Origin: Druceiella hillmani
Taxonomy: Eukaryota > Arthropoda > Insecta > Lepidoptera > Hepialidae
Assembly (NCBI GenBank): GCA_039881145.1
Contig: JAYKKI010000138.1
Location: 1,723,501 to 1,787,500 of the forward strand
DNA length: 64,000 nt
Direction: 5' to 3'
A model generated the notes under the pieces. That model saw nothing but the letters and a program-made list of their open reading frames with translations, made no database searches and had not been told where the DNA came from. Position 1 is the stretch's first letter. The number at the start of each line of letters is the position of its first letter. Below, in pieces: positions 48,753-62,050 of the stretch. Both the position numbers and the translations under genes were made by a program.

Positions 48753-51700
48753 CACTTTGTCTCTATTCTGCTTCCATAAACCTTCATTTAATGATATGTA
48801 GCCTTATGACCTTTTTGTATGTACGGGCTTTCTAACACAAAAATAATTTTTAAAATCCGACTGTGACTCCATAAATAAGACAGGTCAAATCCACTTTTTT
48901 AATTTATAATTAGTATATATTTATATAAATTAAATATTACAATAGGTTTCGCTTACAAAAGGCTGATATTTGCATTTGTTACAATAAGAATAGAATAAAT
49001 GAAATTCTATACTGTATCCGCCCAAATATTATTAGCAAACGAATTTAATATGGTAGCAATTCCAAATTGTAATCTTTTGATTAAAAGTTAAACAAGGATG
49101 ATTAAACTTTGGTTGACGTTGTACCTAAAAAAATATTTACTTTAAAAAAAGTCGGTTAAAATTAGTTACTACCGAGGTAGAGTCGCAAAAAAATATGGGA
49201 AGTGTTATTTTTATGCGCGTCAGAAATATTTTCATTTTCATCAATATATTATATTGATGAAAATGGATAATATTTCGTGAACTACGTAAACCAAGTGCAG
49301 AGGCGAGAGTACTTTAAAGACTTCAACAAATGTTAATGATTTCTAAGTTATATAATATTTATTTGGAGCCAAGTCGAGGAGATTTCAAGAGAATCCAAAT
49401 TGTTTTAAAAAACATTATGTGTACTACTTCAGGTATATTGGAAATTATGTATTTATTTCTCAAAATAATATTAACAGCTTATTTCTTCAAAATATTATTA
49501 AAAAATCATTACGGTTTAAAACCCACGCGTTTGAATAATTGTGAACGTGTACCTTTTACATTGAGTACGAATAAAGATAACAGGTAACAGATGTTAGAGT
49601 AAACGATTCATGCAGTAACAGTTATATAAATATATAATCATAGAGAGATATTGAATAAAGAAAACTATTGAATAAAAAATATTTTGGGAATTTAGAAATT
49701 ATTGAATGCAAGGAAAAAATAAACAATACGTAAGATTCTTTTTGTAAATAATTGAAATAATATTACAAATTCCTCGCAATACATAGTTCTTGAAAACATT
49801 ACTCATATCTAAATATAATTAAAATTTATAATTATAACTAACTACAAAGCAAAAATGATTTATGATACTTCTCGCAAGCCATCGTTTATTTAAAAAATAC
49901 ACAGGAAGCTAATTTCGAAATGTCAACCCATATAATAACGACAGCGTGCATACTTCTCGCTGACTGATAATATCGCCAAAATACTCAGATTCCAGTCAAA
50001 AAAATTGTCGCCAATGTATTACAGTTTTCACTTATAATGTGATTTGACAATAATGCTTACTTATTTCAAATAAGAAACAAGTTCAAAAATACAGATGATT
50101 TTCTTATAACATCCAATTGGATTACAACATTAGATTTTTGAACACTTAATTTCAAAAGCTGATATTTACAATGACAAGTATGCTCTTTAAATAGATTTTT
50201 TGGATACTTTTCCGTCTCGAATTTCTTTATATCGGGGCACCTCATTATATAATAAATAAATCTTTAAAATTATCTCCGTACGAGAATGATTCTCTGAAAG
50301 CTATCTCTGAACCTTCTCCCGATCATAGAGTTAAATATTATAAACAATATTTTTTCTTAACGTGCCATAAAATATTTAAAATGATAAAACGAAGCCACCA
50401 TATCAGGTTAAAAAGTTAACAATATAAAGATAAATTTATACCACCGCTAATCACTGGAGGATTATTATTGCCGTTATGTGTCAATGTGTTCAAACACAAC
50501 ACCAAACGTGACCAATTTTGATTAGTAAGCTATAAAACAACAAAAAAATATGTTTGAGAGGCTCTATAATTTTATTAATGTAACATATTTTAGTTAAATA
50601 AAAACAATTCTAATCTACTTTTTTCTAAGCAATGAAATGTTTAGTTACAAAGTCGGAACGTTTCCACAATTGAGACACTGAATTTAATGTAGGTTACTGG
50701 CTTATTTTGCTTACATATTCGTATTTACTGTACGATAATAAATGTTTTATTACATAAATATAAAATAGATATCCCTGTAGAATTGTCTATGGGATTTAAG
50801 TTGATAATCCTTTACAGCATGTTTCAATAAAACTAAAATTAAAGTTAGAGAGCCGCAATTATGAATATATCAGTAGTATAATAAAGAGATGATACATCCC
50901 TAAAACTAAATTTGTCAAAAAAGAGTGAGAAAATGAAGTTTAGAATTTTGGAAAATATTTCAGGTAAGCTTTATAAGGGTATTACGCTCACGGACGAATG
51001 TGAGATTACACAATGTAACTGTTACTGATAAGAATCTCAAGTCTCATTTTTATTATTGTTGATTTGATTCAATAATATCATGAAAACATTTAGACTGACC
51101 ATAAATTGAATAAAAAAATAAATACGAATACTCAATGTAATGGTGTTTTTTCTTCAACTGTGCATAATATAAAATTTTTAATTTCGTATTTGTTGCAGGG
51201 AATCAAGGCAAACGCTAATGACGTATTTGTACACGCTTTGAGTCGACGTAATAGAAAAAAAAAATTAAAAAATATATCCAATGAATATAAAGGTACACTC
51301 TTTGGCAAAAGAACCTAAATAATCTTCAAACTTACAAATTTATTGAATTACGGTCTAATTTCCACTAATAAATATAAAAACACTTTGTTGTCAATAAAGG
51401 TAGCACGATTTTAATATCAAATTATATGCTATTTTTATCCCTTCGCTTGTTTCCTTTATAACTTCCCGGAACCATAAAAAAATCACGACGTAGTGTAAGC
51501 TCTACATAGATTTTCTACAAATAGCGTAAAAGCTCTCACTTGCCACGAAAATTGGAGCTTTCACCATTTTGAAGGAAAATTTATTACAAAAATTATCATA
51601 AAGCCGACATTTGTCACCGACCATCTCGTTCTGAAATATGTTCGAGAATTATTGCAAATAGTATATATGTTGAATATAAAAATGGAAACCGAACGAAAAC

Positions 51701-53270
51701 GAGAGGTAAAATTTTGTCGATTGTGACAGGAAAATAATGTCACTCTATTTGACCAATAGCTCTATAACCCTGACGCGGAAAGAAATAATTATTTCTTATG
51801 ATTTATTATGATACGTGGGGCTAGATACTGGTAAAAGTTACAATATTTCTTATTTGTACTGAGACGTAACCGAGATACGACTCCTTCAGAAGAAATTTTA
51901 GAGAAAGTGAAATGTGAAATAATTCCTGTTATTTTGTTCCAAATCATTTGCATATACGCTTAATCCTTTAATTGGAAGCAAACCCTCGTAAAATGTTTTT
52001 TTTTATAATAAATCGACGTAACAATATGTTTCACATTATAATTTTTGCAGCGAATATTTACTATTCAAAAAATAATCTAGATATTTAAGTATTAAGCATA
52101 AAAGAAAAAGCAAAAAAAACGTGAAATTAATGAACGGATTGCATGAAAATACGTTTTAAATTTAAAATTTATTAAAGCCATGCTTTTTGCTTATTAATAG
52201 CTAACGACCTCCTTAATTGTCAAATATTTTAATTTTAAAATCTTTTTTATTTGAGTAGAATAAAACAGTGAAAAACTAACTTTTGCAAAAATGCAATTAC
52301 ACATTATAGGACACATAAATACACACATCTTACATTGAGGTTATTGACTTTTTTGTAACTTTCTATTTTTTTCCAAACCTCCTATGTTTCATTCCACTAT
52401 AAAAAAATAATAATTTAAAAAATCTCCGGATTTACAAAAATAGGACATTAAAGAAATAAACTGGTTTGTCGATAAATTTAGATTTATGTACTGCAAATCT
52501 TACATAAAACATTTTGATTTACGGATGATATTTTCTTAGTTGATATGATAATTAAAAATGGCATAAAATAAACGATACAACCATACTACACGAATATTCT
52601 CTTGAACTTAAGTCTATTTAAAAACCGTTTGTGATATTGCCGTAAAAGTTGGTTTTTTCGTTATTGGTCTTCTACAATATTTGTATTATCAGACTTGAGG
52701 CAGAGTAAAACATTACTCATTAAAACCGCGCTTCTCTCGCCACCCAATTTATATTTTTTTTAAAAACGATAACGAGATACTCAGATTAATTGACTGCGTG
52801 CAGACTACACAATAGGGGCAAGAAAATCGATCACTTTACTCAAAAATTAAAGAAAATGGAAAAATTTAAAGCCTCCATATAAATATTTTCATATATAATA
52901 TAATTTACTTACGTTTTCACTTTTATGCATCAAAAGTTAATTTTCGAAAGGGATATAATAGTTATGTCGTAAATTGTAAAATCACTTTCAGAAACAGCAA
53001 ATATACATTTTGGAAATTTCCAATATATAATTGAAAATTGGATCAAATGATGTAAAAAAAAAAGGTCAGAAATGTATCTTTTATTCGCGCCGTAACTACC
53101 CATCGTTTTATACAATGTTTTTAAAACAAGGCATTTAATTAAAGCATTCATTTTGTTAAGCTAAAAAGGAAAAAAAGTTATGTAGTCAAAGTTTGGACAA
53201 CTATCGTCTTGATATCATTCATTAATAAAAGCATTTGATTTAATATTTTCTTTCCCTTACAATATAATGC
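48753..53270. other. 4.5-kb AT-rich stretch without genes
   Basis: No gene, RNA gene or recognisable dispersed repeat found. Confidence 0.55.
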
Positions 53271-53316
53271 AGTAAAAATGCAGTTTTAATAGCGGTAAAA
53301 ATGCAGTTTTAATAGC
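53271..53316. repeat. 23-bp tandem duplication
   Basis: GTAAAAATGCAGTTTTAATA GC occurs at 53272-53293 and again at 53295-53316; the 23-bp units differ only at the first base. This is a simple slippage duplication. Confidence 0.85.
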
Positions 53317-56272
53317 TTTTTTATGTAACAATATACCTTTAATTTAACAAGTAACATAACGCTTACAATAAGCAACATTTAATGATAATAGGTCACATAT
53401 ATTATGAAAATTCAAAATGTCATTGTCATTACTGTTTTATATTTTTATTATAAAACTATAAAACTTAAAGCTGTTTATAGTGCTATAACTATATCAAGCT
53501 TATAGACCTTCACTTCTACTTACCATCAGTCAAAATGATATCTCTGCTTTGATAGTTTTTAATCAATGGTGTTACAAACAAGCACATGCGAACAGGCAGT
53601 CCGGTAAATAAATATTTCAAAAATATTACTTAATCTTAATTAATAAGTCACTTATTACCTAATAATCATTTTAATACTTAAGAATATACAAGTTTTATAC
53701 GTTATTAAATGGATGTAGTTATTTTATTTGACAAGCAACAAACATAAAAATAGACCCTTTTTTTCTTTTATTTCTTTTATTTATTCCTTCATAATATCTC
53801 ACTTAGAGTCATTTATATTTAGATTCGTTTTTTTATTTATTTAATATATGCACTTCTACCATTTTATTATTGACATTAGTAAATAAAGCATATTTGTTTG
53901 TTTGCTTATTTGTTTCTTCACGCTTATGTCTGAAGCCACGTGGCTTTAAAAATATTTTAGCATTAGAAAACTCCTATTTTGAGATAAATTAAAACCTGTA
54001 TATAAATATATTCCCGTAAACTGTTGATTAATTCAATGAAGAAAAAATAGCATATTTATTTATTATTCTTTAACCGAAAATTATTATTTTGAATCCCCAA
54101 GGAACCTTACACTTTGCCGAAAGGAACTGGATCCCTTCTGGTAAAAATATGATAAATCTGTTAAAAACAGCTGCTGGCACATTTTTTTTGCATGGACTAC
54201 CTGAACAATTTCACATATATCAAAATGTTGCATTCTAGAATTCTTGGTATTAAAATTTTACCTATGTCTGCAACAAAATATATCATGATTCCTCAAACAG
54301 AACACGAAGAAATAGTTCTTAGTCAAAATCCTATTTACGAAACTGTAAGTCACTTACTAAAATAATCTTTATCATCCCCAAGTAAGGTACAAGGGTATAC
54401 ACAAGCTAGACGCGTAAAAAGTTCAAAAGCACTGCAAGACAGAAAACTCAGGCATGAAATTGAAACCGCAATCAATAATAAAAGCTCAAGTAAAACGTAA
54501 AGTTCAAATGCGGATCGTATTAAGCTCGGTTCACCGAACTGCAAGTATGAGACGACAATGTTCAGCATCGATAAGGAGAGCTGGCGGAAAGCTACATATT
54601 TACATGATCTATCATTGAAAATAATGGGCTTACAATGCGGTTGCTTTAACCTCATAGTACGTAAGTAACTTGAATTGGAAATTCGCGTTCAAAACGAGAA
54701 TAATACATATTTCGTTACAATTTAATTTTGCTATTATAGAATGATTCGAAACGTGGCCATAAACAAAAACACGTCAAAATAGTCCGGAACTTGTATATAA
54801 ATATCGCTATCTTAATCGGAAATCCATGCAAGTGGAGCAGCGGATGGGCGCATCTGGTACTCTCAGTTATACCCATACTATTTTGTATGGGTGTAACTGA
54901 ATGCGACCTTCCCCTTTTGCTAAATTGAGTTACTAATCGGTTGAATCGTACATGAACAAAGTAAGTCCTCAAATAAATCTTTTAAAATTAATTATAAAAA
55001 TTTTATTTCATTTTGATATAAAATTTATTTTATTCACCATTTTATTACTACCCCACCACATTTAAACACAAAATTTATTTGAAGAAAATCTTTTTCCATT
55101 AAGAAGTAATCGCGTTTATAAATAAGTAAATTAACTTTATGTAAAGTATTATAGTAGAAATATAATGAAATATTAAGCGTTTTAATTAAAACGCGATAAA
55201 TGAAGCTAAGGGATAAAGTGCATTTAGGACAGAAAATACTTATTTATTTTAAGAAACTTTTACCTAAATTTTACCTAAAACCTTGAAAATAAAACTTGAA
55301 TTAAAATTTTTATTTTAGCCCTTGAAATACTGACTCATATACTTTATGACTCTTTTTAATTCCTAGTACCATATAAAACATCCTTTCAATGTAAGTACGT
55401 ATACCTATCCCTCTTTTGAAATGAGAATTATAATAGGATAATAATAAAATAACGCTCTTCGATAGTTATTATATATCTATTGGTAAAACAAATATTTATC
55501 ACCTTAGTGGAATATTTTAAATAAATTAAATTCACAATTTCATATATTTGTATATTTGGTTAAATAAGACTACATACAACTCAGTATTTTGTATTAAATT
55601 TTAACAACAACCCAATATATTATAATTAACCTTTTCAATGCCCAGTTGTTCCTTGCTGATAATAAAAAGTCTAAACCGCGAGATTGCGTGTATCGGATGT
55701 TGAAAGAAGGATGATTTTTAAGAAAGGAAAATTAATCTCAAAATCGACGAAAAATCCAACAACACCTTTGAAATTCCCATATATGTTTTTATGTCAAGAC
55801 CTTTTTTATATTTCTATTAACATATTACAAATTCATATTTACTGACATTAGTACGTTCCTTATATGTTAGTACTTGGCTGACATTTATTTGTATTTCCCA
55901 CAATATTATGCATCATATATTATCTATATATAATGGAGTAAAATAATGCAGACCGAAATCACGCATCAGTTATTGACTATGGCACGGATTTTGAAGAAAT
56001 TTTAATTTTGTATGGTCGAAGCTGAATCAACACTTTTAAATAAATGTAATCAACATTATTGCTCAACTCTAATTAACCGCGATATTTCTTTCTTTCAAGA
56101 ACAAATAAAATGTATGGAGTTTTGCAATTATTCGTTAGATGACGATCTGCATTTTATTTTTAAATAATTTTTAAAATTTAATAAAGCATTTGTGTTTAAA
56201 TACCAATAACTTTCCTATTTTATTCTTGGGAACACTTCTAGATACAAACTTCAGGAGATAGTTTGAAGATCT
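53317..56272. other. AT-rich non-coding stretch with one coding-like patch
   Basis: No confirmed gene. The patch at about 54367-54660 is GC-richer and is discussed in the findings. A hairpin at 54864 is listed separately. Confidence 0.5.
54864..54899. repeat. 15-bp near-perfect hairpin, 6-nt loop
   Basis: CAGTTATACCCATAC (54864-54878), loop TATTTT, GTATGGGTGTAACTG (54885-54899), with one G-T mismatch in 15. Confidence 0.9.
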
Positions 56273-56332
56273 AAAAATTGAATACACCACTAAGTCTCAG
56301 CACAAAAATTGAATACATCACTGTCTCAGCAC
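56273..56332. repeat. 30-bp diverged tandem duplication
   Basis: AAAATTGAATACACCACTAA GTCTCAGCAC is followed by AAAAATTGAATACATCACTG TCTCAGCAC. The second copy lacks two bases of the TAAG stretch and has one change. Confidence 0.85.
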
Positions 56333-57134
56333 TGGCAAAATTGCTGATAACTACAACCCAAAAGGAACTGATATTGCTATCAATCTCAGAGGAAGCAAGG
56401 TTTCAATAACTACCTAGAGTTGAGTAAAATATAATTCACGCCAATTTATCGGTGAGTGTAAAAAGATAAAACATAATTTTCCCAAAGATTCCAAAGTGAA
56501 AAATTGGTTGATGGTGTCAGAAGGTTACTATTGACAGGTCCCAAATAATAGTTGCAAAGAACAATTAATCCATGCCGACATAGACTGAACTTTTCACAAA
56601 ATTGATTAGACAGTGAAGAGTAAGTTGACCTATTACAAGACTTCACTTCTGTACTTACAATTTTTTTTTATTTTAGAAAGGATTGTAACAATATTAAATT
56701 TCCCATGAAGCCTAAAAAAAAAGAAATTAAAAATAATCTCTGTGTTGCTATCACATAGTCTAGCGTTAAAATAATTGGATCAATTTAAATATTGGTGTCC
56801 AAATTTTTTTCATAAATTGTATGTTATATGGCTAAATTGCTGAAAATTATTTATTAAAATAATTGTAGTTATATGCCTAAATTATTTGAATATTGATAAA
56901 TCCGTATGTTAAAGGGTTATTTTCTCATATCTATTACGTATCCTTGAAGAGATATCTTAATTGCAATAAAAAAAATAATGAAAAAATATTTTTTGATATC
57001 ACATCTCCTTCGTTATATATGACTGTTTGAAATATTTCAAATTATCGCTCCCCGCCTTTCTCTAAAATTTTTTAGTCAGAAATATGAAAAAATTAAGAAA
57101 ATTGCACTTGTTGTGGTATATATTTGAAAACAAA
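56333..57134. other. AT-rich non-coding stretch
   Basis: No gene recognised. The minus frame at 56446-56646 has no identifiable features. Confidence 0.55.
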
Positions 57135-57385
57135 ATTATTCACAATTAAATGAAACTACGTGATGTATTATTTTCAATTTCTTTAATTTCTTTACCACGA
57201 TATAGGTTTCGTTGTATTACAACATCATCAATCTTTGCTAATATCCCACCTGAATATGTTGTAATACAACGAAACCTAGGTCGTGGTAAAGAAATTAAAG
57301 AAAGTAGAAATAATACTACATCACGTAGTTTCATTTAATTGTGAATAATGAATCTCTACAAAATTAACGCCAAATATATTCAATA
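57135..57385. mobile_element. Foldback family, copy E (near-complete palindrome)
   Basis: The left arm ATTATTCACAATTAAATGAA ACTACGTGATG (from 57135) and its mirror (to about 57352) are almost symmetric about 57238. The right terminus CCAAATATATTCAATA ends at 57385. Because of the symmetry, nearly the same 62-codon frame (MKLRDV...) can be read on both strands, which is an artefact. The right arm carries a hammerhead sequence at 57246-57286. The left arm hammerhead (57195-57230) lost CUGA and changed GUC to AUC. This copy shows the general plan best: terminus, arm, hammerhead, centre, hammerhead, arm, terminus. Confidence 0.9.
57246..57286 (+). ncRNA. Hammerhead ribozyme motif, copy E (core mutation)
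   Basis: Stem I CCAC/GUGG, stem II GUUGU-AAU-ACAAC, GAA, ACCUAGGU and cleavage C are all intact. The core reads CUGAAUA instead of CUGAAGA, so the conserved G8 is U. That base takes part in catalysis, so this copy should be inactive. Confidence 0.7.
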
Positions 57386-59299
57386 AAACAAAATTATTAT
57401 AAAACTTGCATTACTAAATTAAAGACTTATAAAATACTAAGTTGTTATACGCAGTAGATTCCTGTTGCTTATTTTACCACAAGGCAAAACTAACGTAATT
57501 GTCAAGAAATATCAAATTAATGCCTTCCACGGAATTGACTAGGTTTTTCAAATTGTTTTCAAAGTCCAAATTTCAGGTACATACTAGCACAGACCTAATG
57601 CAAGTAGATGATCTTCATGAGCTCAACGTTGTAATTTAAGTAATACTCTGTCAACAATATTATTCCCTAAACTAGAAGAATCCATTGGTATTCCATTCAC
57701 CTAATTTTTGTATAATTTATCTGATTGTTTTAATTTACAGAGGTTCAGATCCATCTAAGTGTTATTAGACCGCAGAAATCACTCTATATACCGGGGGAAT
57801 ATTAATATTAGGAAATAAATGTAATTTAGAGAGAAAATTTCTTCTTAAAAGCGTTGAATATTATCCACGAAAAACAATTTATCTTAAACGAGATTTTTCC
57901 GTCGCGTATTTACTAGACGGTACGCTGAGTGAAGAATGTTTGTTTATTTAATAGAATTTTAAATTTATTTCGAGATTTTTTAATCATTATGTTTAGAAAA
58001 TGAAATGGTGAAACATTTTAAAACAATTTTATATTATCGTCAAAGTAAATATTTATATATCTTGAAGCACATTCATCAATTATAGTTAAGTTAAAACCTA
58101 TAGGTGGGTTGGAACTAGATATTGATAATTCCATTTTATTAAAAAAAGGGAAGTGAAAATTGAATAGTTTCCAGCCAAGTTAGGAATTGTTGCGCAGAGG
58201 AGCAGCTTGTACTATAAATTACATTGTATTTCGATATCCGATGATCATATTAATGCCACTATAAAAAACACAACTTTTATTACTCCATTCGTGTTCCGCC
58301 TCCTTTTATGTGAATGCTCCTTATTAACATAATGATCATTTGCGGATACTTATACAGTAAATTGGTTTAATAGGACATATCCAAAAGTTTGCGCTGAACT
58401 TTTGCGGAATGAAAATATTAAAAATAAATTTGTTTTCTTTAAGCAAGTTTTAAGAAGATGTGTATCACTCCACTCCTAAAGTTGTGAATATGCCGGTGAA
58501 AAATTATATAGGAATTTTCAAATAATTGAATTTCAGCGTTTTTGGAATTTTTAACCAACAAAAATTTTGCCTGCAAAAATTATGCCTAAAAACCTAAAAA
58601 AATTGAAAACAGAAAATAAAACAAATGGGAAAATGATTCCTTCTTTACGGGCAGAGCTGGTACGAGTAGCTAGTATTATATGTTGCAAAAATTAGTTCAA
58701 TCTTTCATCGGATTAATTTGTTTTTTTAATTATTAATATATTCAAAAAAGTTTGTGTATGTGGAAACTTCGTGCATAAATATAAAAGTGACTCGTTTTTT
58801 TTATTTTACGGCACTTCCCTTTTACAAATAGAAATATTTAAATAGAAATGAATGAAAAAGTTAGAAGTGTATAAACTTTTCGAAACTTTTCGAAAACATG
58901 CGAAAGTTTAAACGAATCAAAAATCAGATGCTTTATTTTCCAGCTCAAAAAAATAAAATGTGTACGTATCTCCGTACGTTACCTCCTTTAAATCTTTATT
59001 TTAAATATCTTACAGTACTAACTTATTAAACGTTTATGAGTTATCGCTATATGAAATTTGGAATTTATGTGTAATCTCTTTTCTGAGGGAAGTGTTGTAC
59101 AAATAATAAATGCTATATTTATGGGTAAATTTTAAAGTAATGTACTGATGATACATGTTACAAAAATTTTGAATAAATATTGACGATAGATGTAATTTCA
59201 AGAAATAATGAAGTTACTTATTTCCTCTTCCGAAAAGTCCACGTGTATATTTTTGAAAGTTATTTATTAAGAGATATGCATATTAATGCACTAACACTA
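57386..59299. other. AT-rich non-coding stretch
   Basis: No gene recognised. Confidence 0.6.
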
Positions 59300-59455
59300 T
59301 GCCAAATTTTAAGTTTCTACATGAGTTAGATCTACCTAAAAACTACAGTGACGAACGGACACACAGACAGACAATAGAAAGGTAGAAAATATTTCACAGA
59401 TACATGAGTGACCTTATAAGGGTTCGGTTTTTTCTTCTTCTGAGGTATGGAAACG
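59300..59455 (-). mobile_element. Dispersed-repeat copy, same family as 40484
   Basis: On the minus strand it reads CATACCTCAGAAGAAGAAAA AACCGAACCCTTATAAGGTC AC, then a TCTGTCTGTGTGTCCG run. The closest form is the GGTTCC...ACCTCAAAAGG...CGGAACCC...GGATCAC block recalled for the plus copy. ATTTGGCATAG follows near 59305. Degenerate, 3' boundary uncertain. Confidence 0.6.
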
Positions 59456-59573
59456 CAAAAATAAAACAAATGAAAATATTAAGCCTACTTTTATTCTAAG
59501 GGTTACAATATTATTGGACATGTCAAAAAATACACTGCCGATATGTACATTATTTACATACACACTCACAAAG

Positions 59574-59574
<1 letters not shown>

Positions 59575-59611
<37 letters not shown>

Positions 59612-59634
59612 ATATATATATATATATATACATA

Positions 59635-59673
<39 letters not shown>

Positions 59674-59674
59674 G

Positions 59675-59713
<39 letters not shown>
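59575..59713. repeat. (TA)n microsatellite, about 139 bp
   Basis: Long TA run with scattered GTGTG, CATA and TTTATATG interruptions. Several overlapping Tyr/Ile frames arise from it and are artefacts. Confidence 0.95.
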
Positions 59714-59715
<2 letters not shown>

Positions 59716-60698
59716 GTCAAAATCAGAGAGGTGAGAATTTTAGGTTTTCAAATATATGACAAATTATGTTTCCTTTTGAAGAAAACTAACATGACGATTC
59801 TGTTGTGTCATTTTTCATGAAACTATTCTGTGAATAGGCACGCACAAAAATACACAATTTTGAAATTCTACCTGTTCATAAAAATAATGCCCACGTCGTA
59901 AGTCATTCCGGAAACACTAAATTATTAATAAATTATTAACCAACTTATTTAAGAATGACCTTCTATAACTTCTAATAAATCTATTGCTTTATCGAAAATC
60001 ATTGTCATTTTGAATCTTTTTTCAAATAAAAACAATTATTTTCGAATTTTGCTTCATAAATTTTCCATAGGCTTGATTTCTGCTCCGAGTAAATCAAAAT
60101 ATTCTTGCATTTTGTTGTATACTAATAATATAAATACCAAAGTTGAAATATCATTTTATCTAATATATTCAGGATTTAACTATAAAATTACTTGTTGGAT
60201 GAATATTTCCCGTTTTTGTGATTATCCTGGAAATGATGGGAGTGTTCAAAATGATGGGAGTGTTCCCAAAATGACAATCAAGTTCCTTAAATGACGATGT
60301 CGTTCTCTGAAAGCACATAATAACCGATTTTCGACCAACGTTTATGCTTATGCATGAAAATAAAATACATTTACAGTATTATACCTTTATTAATTGTAAA
60401 GAATGAGAAACATGAGTATCAAAATTTAAACTTATCATCTAATAATAATAAAAACCTTTAAAGTTTTATTCAACAAACATTAGGTAGGTATTGGGAACCA
60501 ATGCTAATTGCACACTATTATTAAAACTTCTTGTAAAACAATGCTAAAAATCAAAATCTTAACTTATGGTTTCTAAAATAATCAAACTAATAATCAAATA
60601 ATCTAATAATAATCAAAGTTTAATGATAATAACAAAATCATATAACTAGTATCACAAAGTATTTTGAGTATCAAAGTTCGAACTAGAAAGTCTAACAA
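59714..60698. other. AT-rich non-coding stretch
   Basis: No gene. An AAATGATGGGAGTGTTC repeat lies at about 60232 and 60250. Confidence 0.5.
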
Positions 60699-60990
60699 TT
60701 ACTTTTTGAATGTGTCCATATTTTCATCAAAATAATAGAAACTACGACTACCTTTTTTCTGTATTTTCGTTGTAGGTAAAATTTTAACAATTTGTTCGTA
60801 GTAGACATATAAAACATAATTTTCTTCAATTTTAAATATGTTTGCTGAGTTGCGCTGGCAACGAAGGAAAGTGACTTTAATTTCGCCGTCTTCATCAATT
60901 GAAGTGTCAGCGACTGCAACATATCTATAACAATTATTATTATTTTCTGTTGGTACATTAATAAGTATAAATGTCTTTGGGCATATCATG
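60699..60990 (-). pseudogene. Coding-like fragment, transposon-associated C-terminal domain?
   Basis: The minus frame ends at TAA 60701-60699. Its last 97 codons include CYRYVAVADTSIDEDGEIKV, VTFLRCQRNSANIF and IVKILPTTKIQKKGSRSFYY. The pattern (Y-x-YVA ... D-x-E-I-x-V-x-FLR ... I-x-x-ILP) resembles the C-terminal beta-rich domain that I recall in many unnamed arthropod transposon-type genes. Upstream, the frame is only a TA-tract artefact from about 61071. No other part of the gene is seen. Confidence 0.45.
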
Positions 60991-61066
60991 TTGGGATGAG
61001 AGTTCTCCTTGTCATTTCCGTAGGATGTACCAGCACCAATATCGTAATTTTTTCTATGAAGTCCAG

Positions 61067-61070
<4 letters not shown>

Positions 61071-61120
<50 letters not shown>
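61071..61120. repeat. (AT)n microsatellite, 50 bp
   Basis: Pure AT run. Its Tyr/Ile translation artificially joins the fragment at 60699-60990 to upstream text. Confidence 0.95.
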
Positions 61121-61121
<1 letters not shown>

Positions 61122-61966
61122 CTTTTTTGAATTTTGTTTGTACAAGAATTAATTAATTGGAGCCCAATTTCTTTTGTCCTTATTTTAACTCTTTCTTCAT
61201 TTTTATGAGAGCTAAAAAGAAAAGTATATTTGAACAACGTAAATTTAAAAATTAAATAATAGGAACATTCCTATCTTTAGTAAGAAGCTTTTGAGAATTA
61301 GATTAGAAAATCAGAAAATAACAAAATTGCTGACCGACTTCTAATTAGGTAGACAATAATAAATTAAAAGAGTTTTCTTTCTTTGCAGGAACTCTGGAAA
61401 TATTTATAGAGATTGTGCGTTTAGATAAATTATTTTGGCGTACATTCGAAAGCGTATTTTATATGTATGTAGGAAAAAGCTGTATAGAGAAATAAATTTG
61501 AGGTGACAGTCTGTAATTTGCAAACTTTTTGCTGTTAATTCAAAAACAACAGAAACTTTTAACATGAATACTATTTCAGTTACAAAGGTTATATATATAT
61601 ATTATACCTGGGATAAACTTAGGTTTTTTTCATGATGATATCTTAAACATATCCCTATTTATAATATGGTTCTTATTAGATTATATGAAGCATATCCATC
61701 CACTCTTATTTTTAAGGGTGTGGTACCTACGCTACGCTTTGTGCCATACTGTATACCTAATGCTGGTTAACTGTGCATTCTCTAAGTGTGGTAGAAGTTA
61801 TAAATATTTCTTTATGGAACCACATAATTACCTTTCTCTATGCTCATTAGTGTAAATATTTTTGAGACGATTTTCACATTTTTGATTGCACTCAATAAGG
61901 CGCCATCTAAAGAGCAATTATTAAATTAATTTCATGGGGCACCATCTAGTTGGAAAACTATTGTTC

Positions 61967-61970
<4 letters not shown>
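61121..61970. other. Non-coding stretch
   Basis: No gene. AT-rich; a short TATATATATATATTATA run lies near 61592. Confidence 0.55.
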
Positions 61971-62039
<69 letters not shown>

Positions 62040-62050
62040 ATATATATAGA
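61971..62050. repeat. (AT)n microsatellite, about 80 bp
   Basis: Near-pure AT run, followed by TGTGATATATATAGATG. Confidence 0.95.

Noticed and set aside
57146..57338. Two near-identical 62-codon frames on opposite strands (MKLRDV...)
   Set aside because: They are a direct result of the near-perfect palindrome in copy E.
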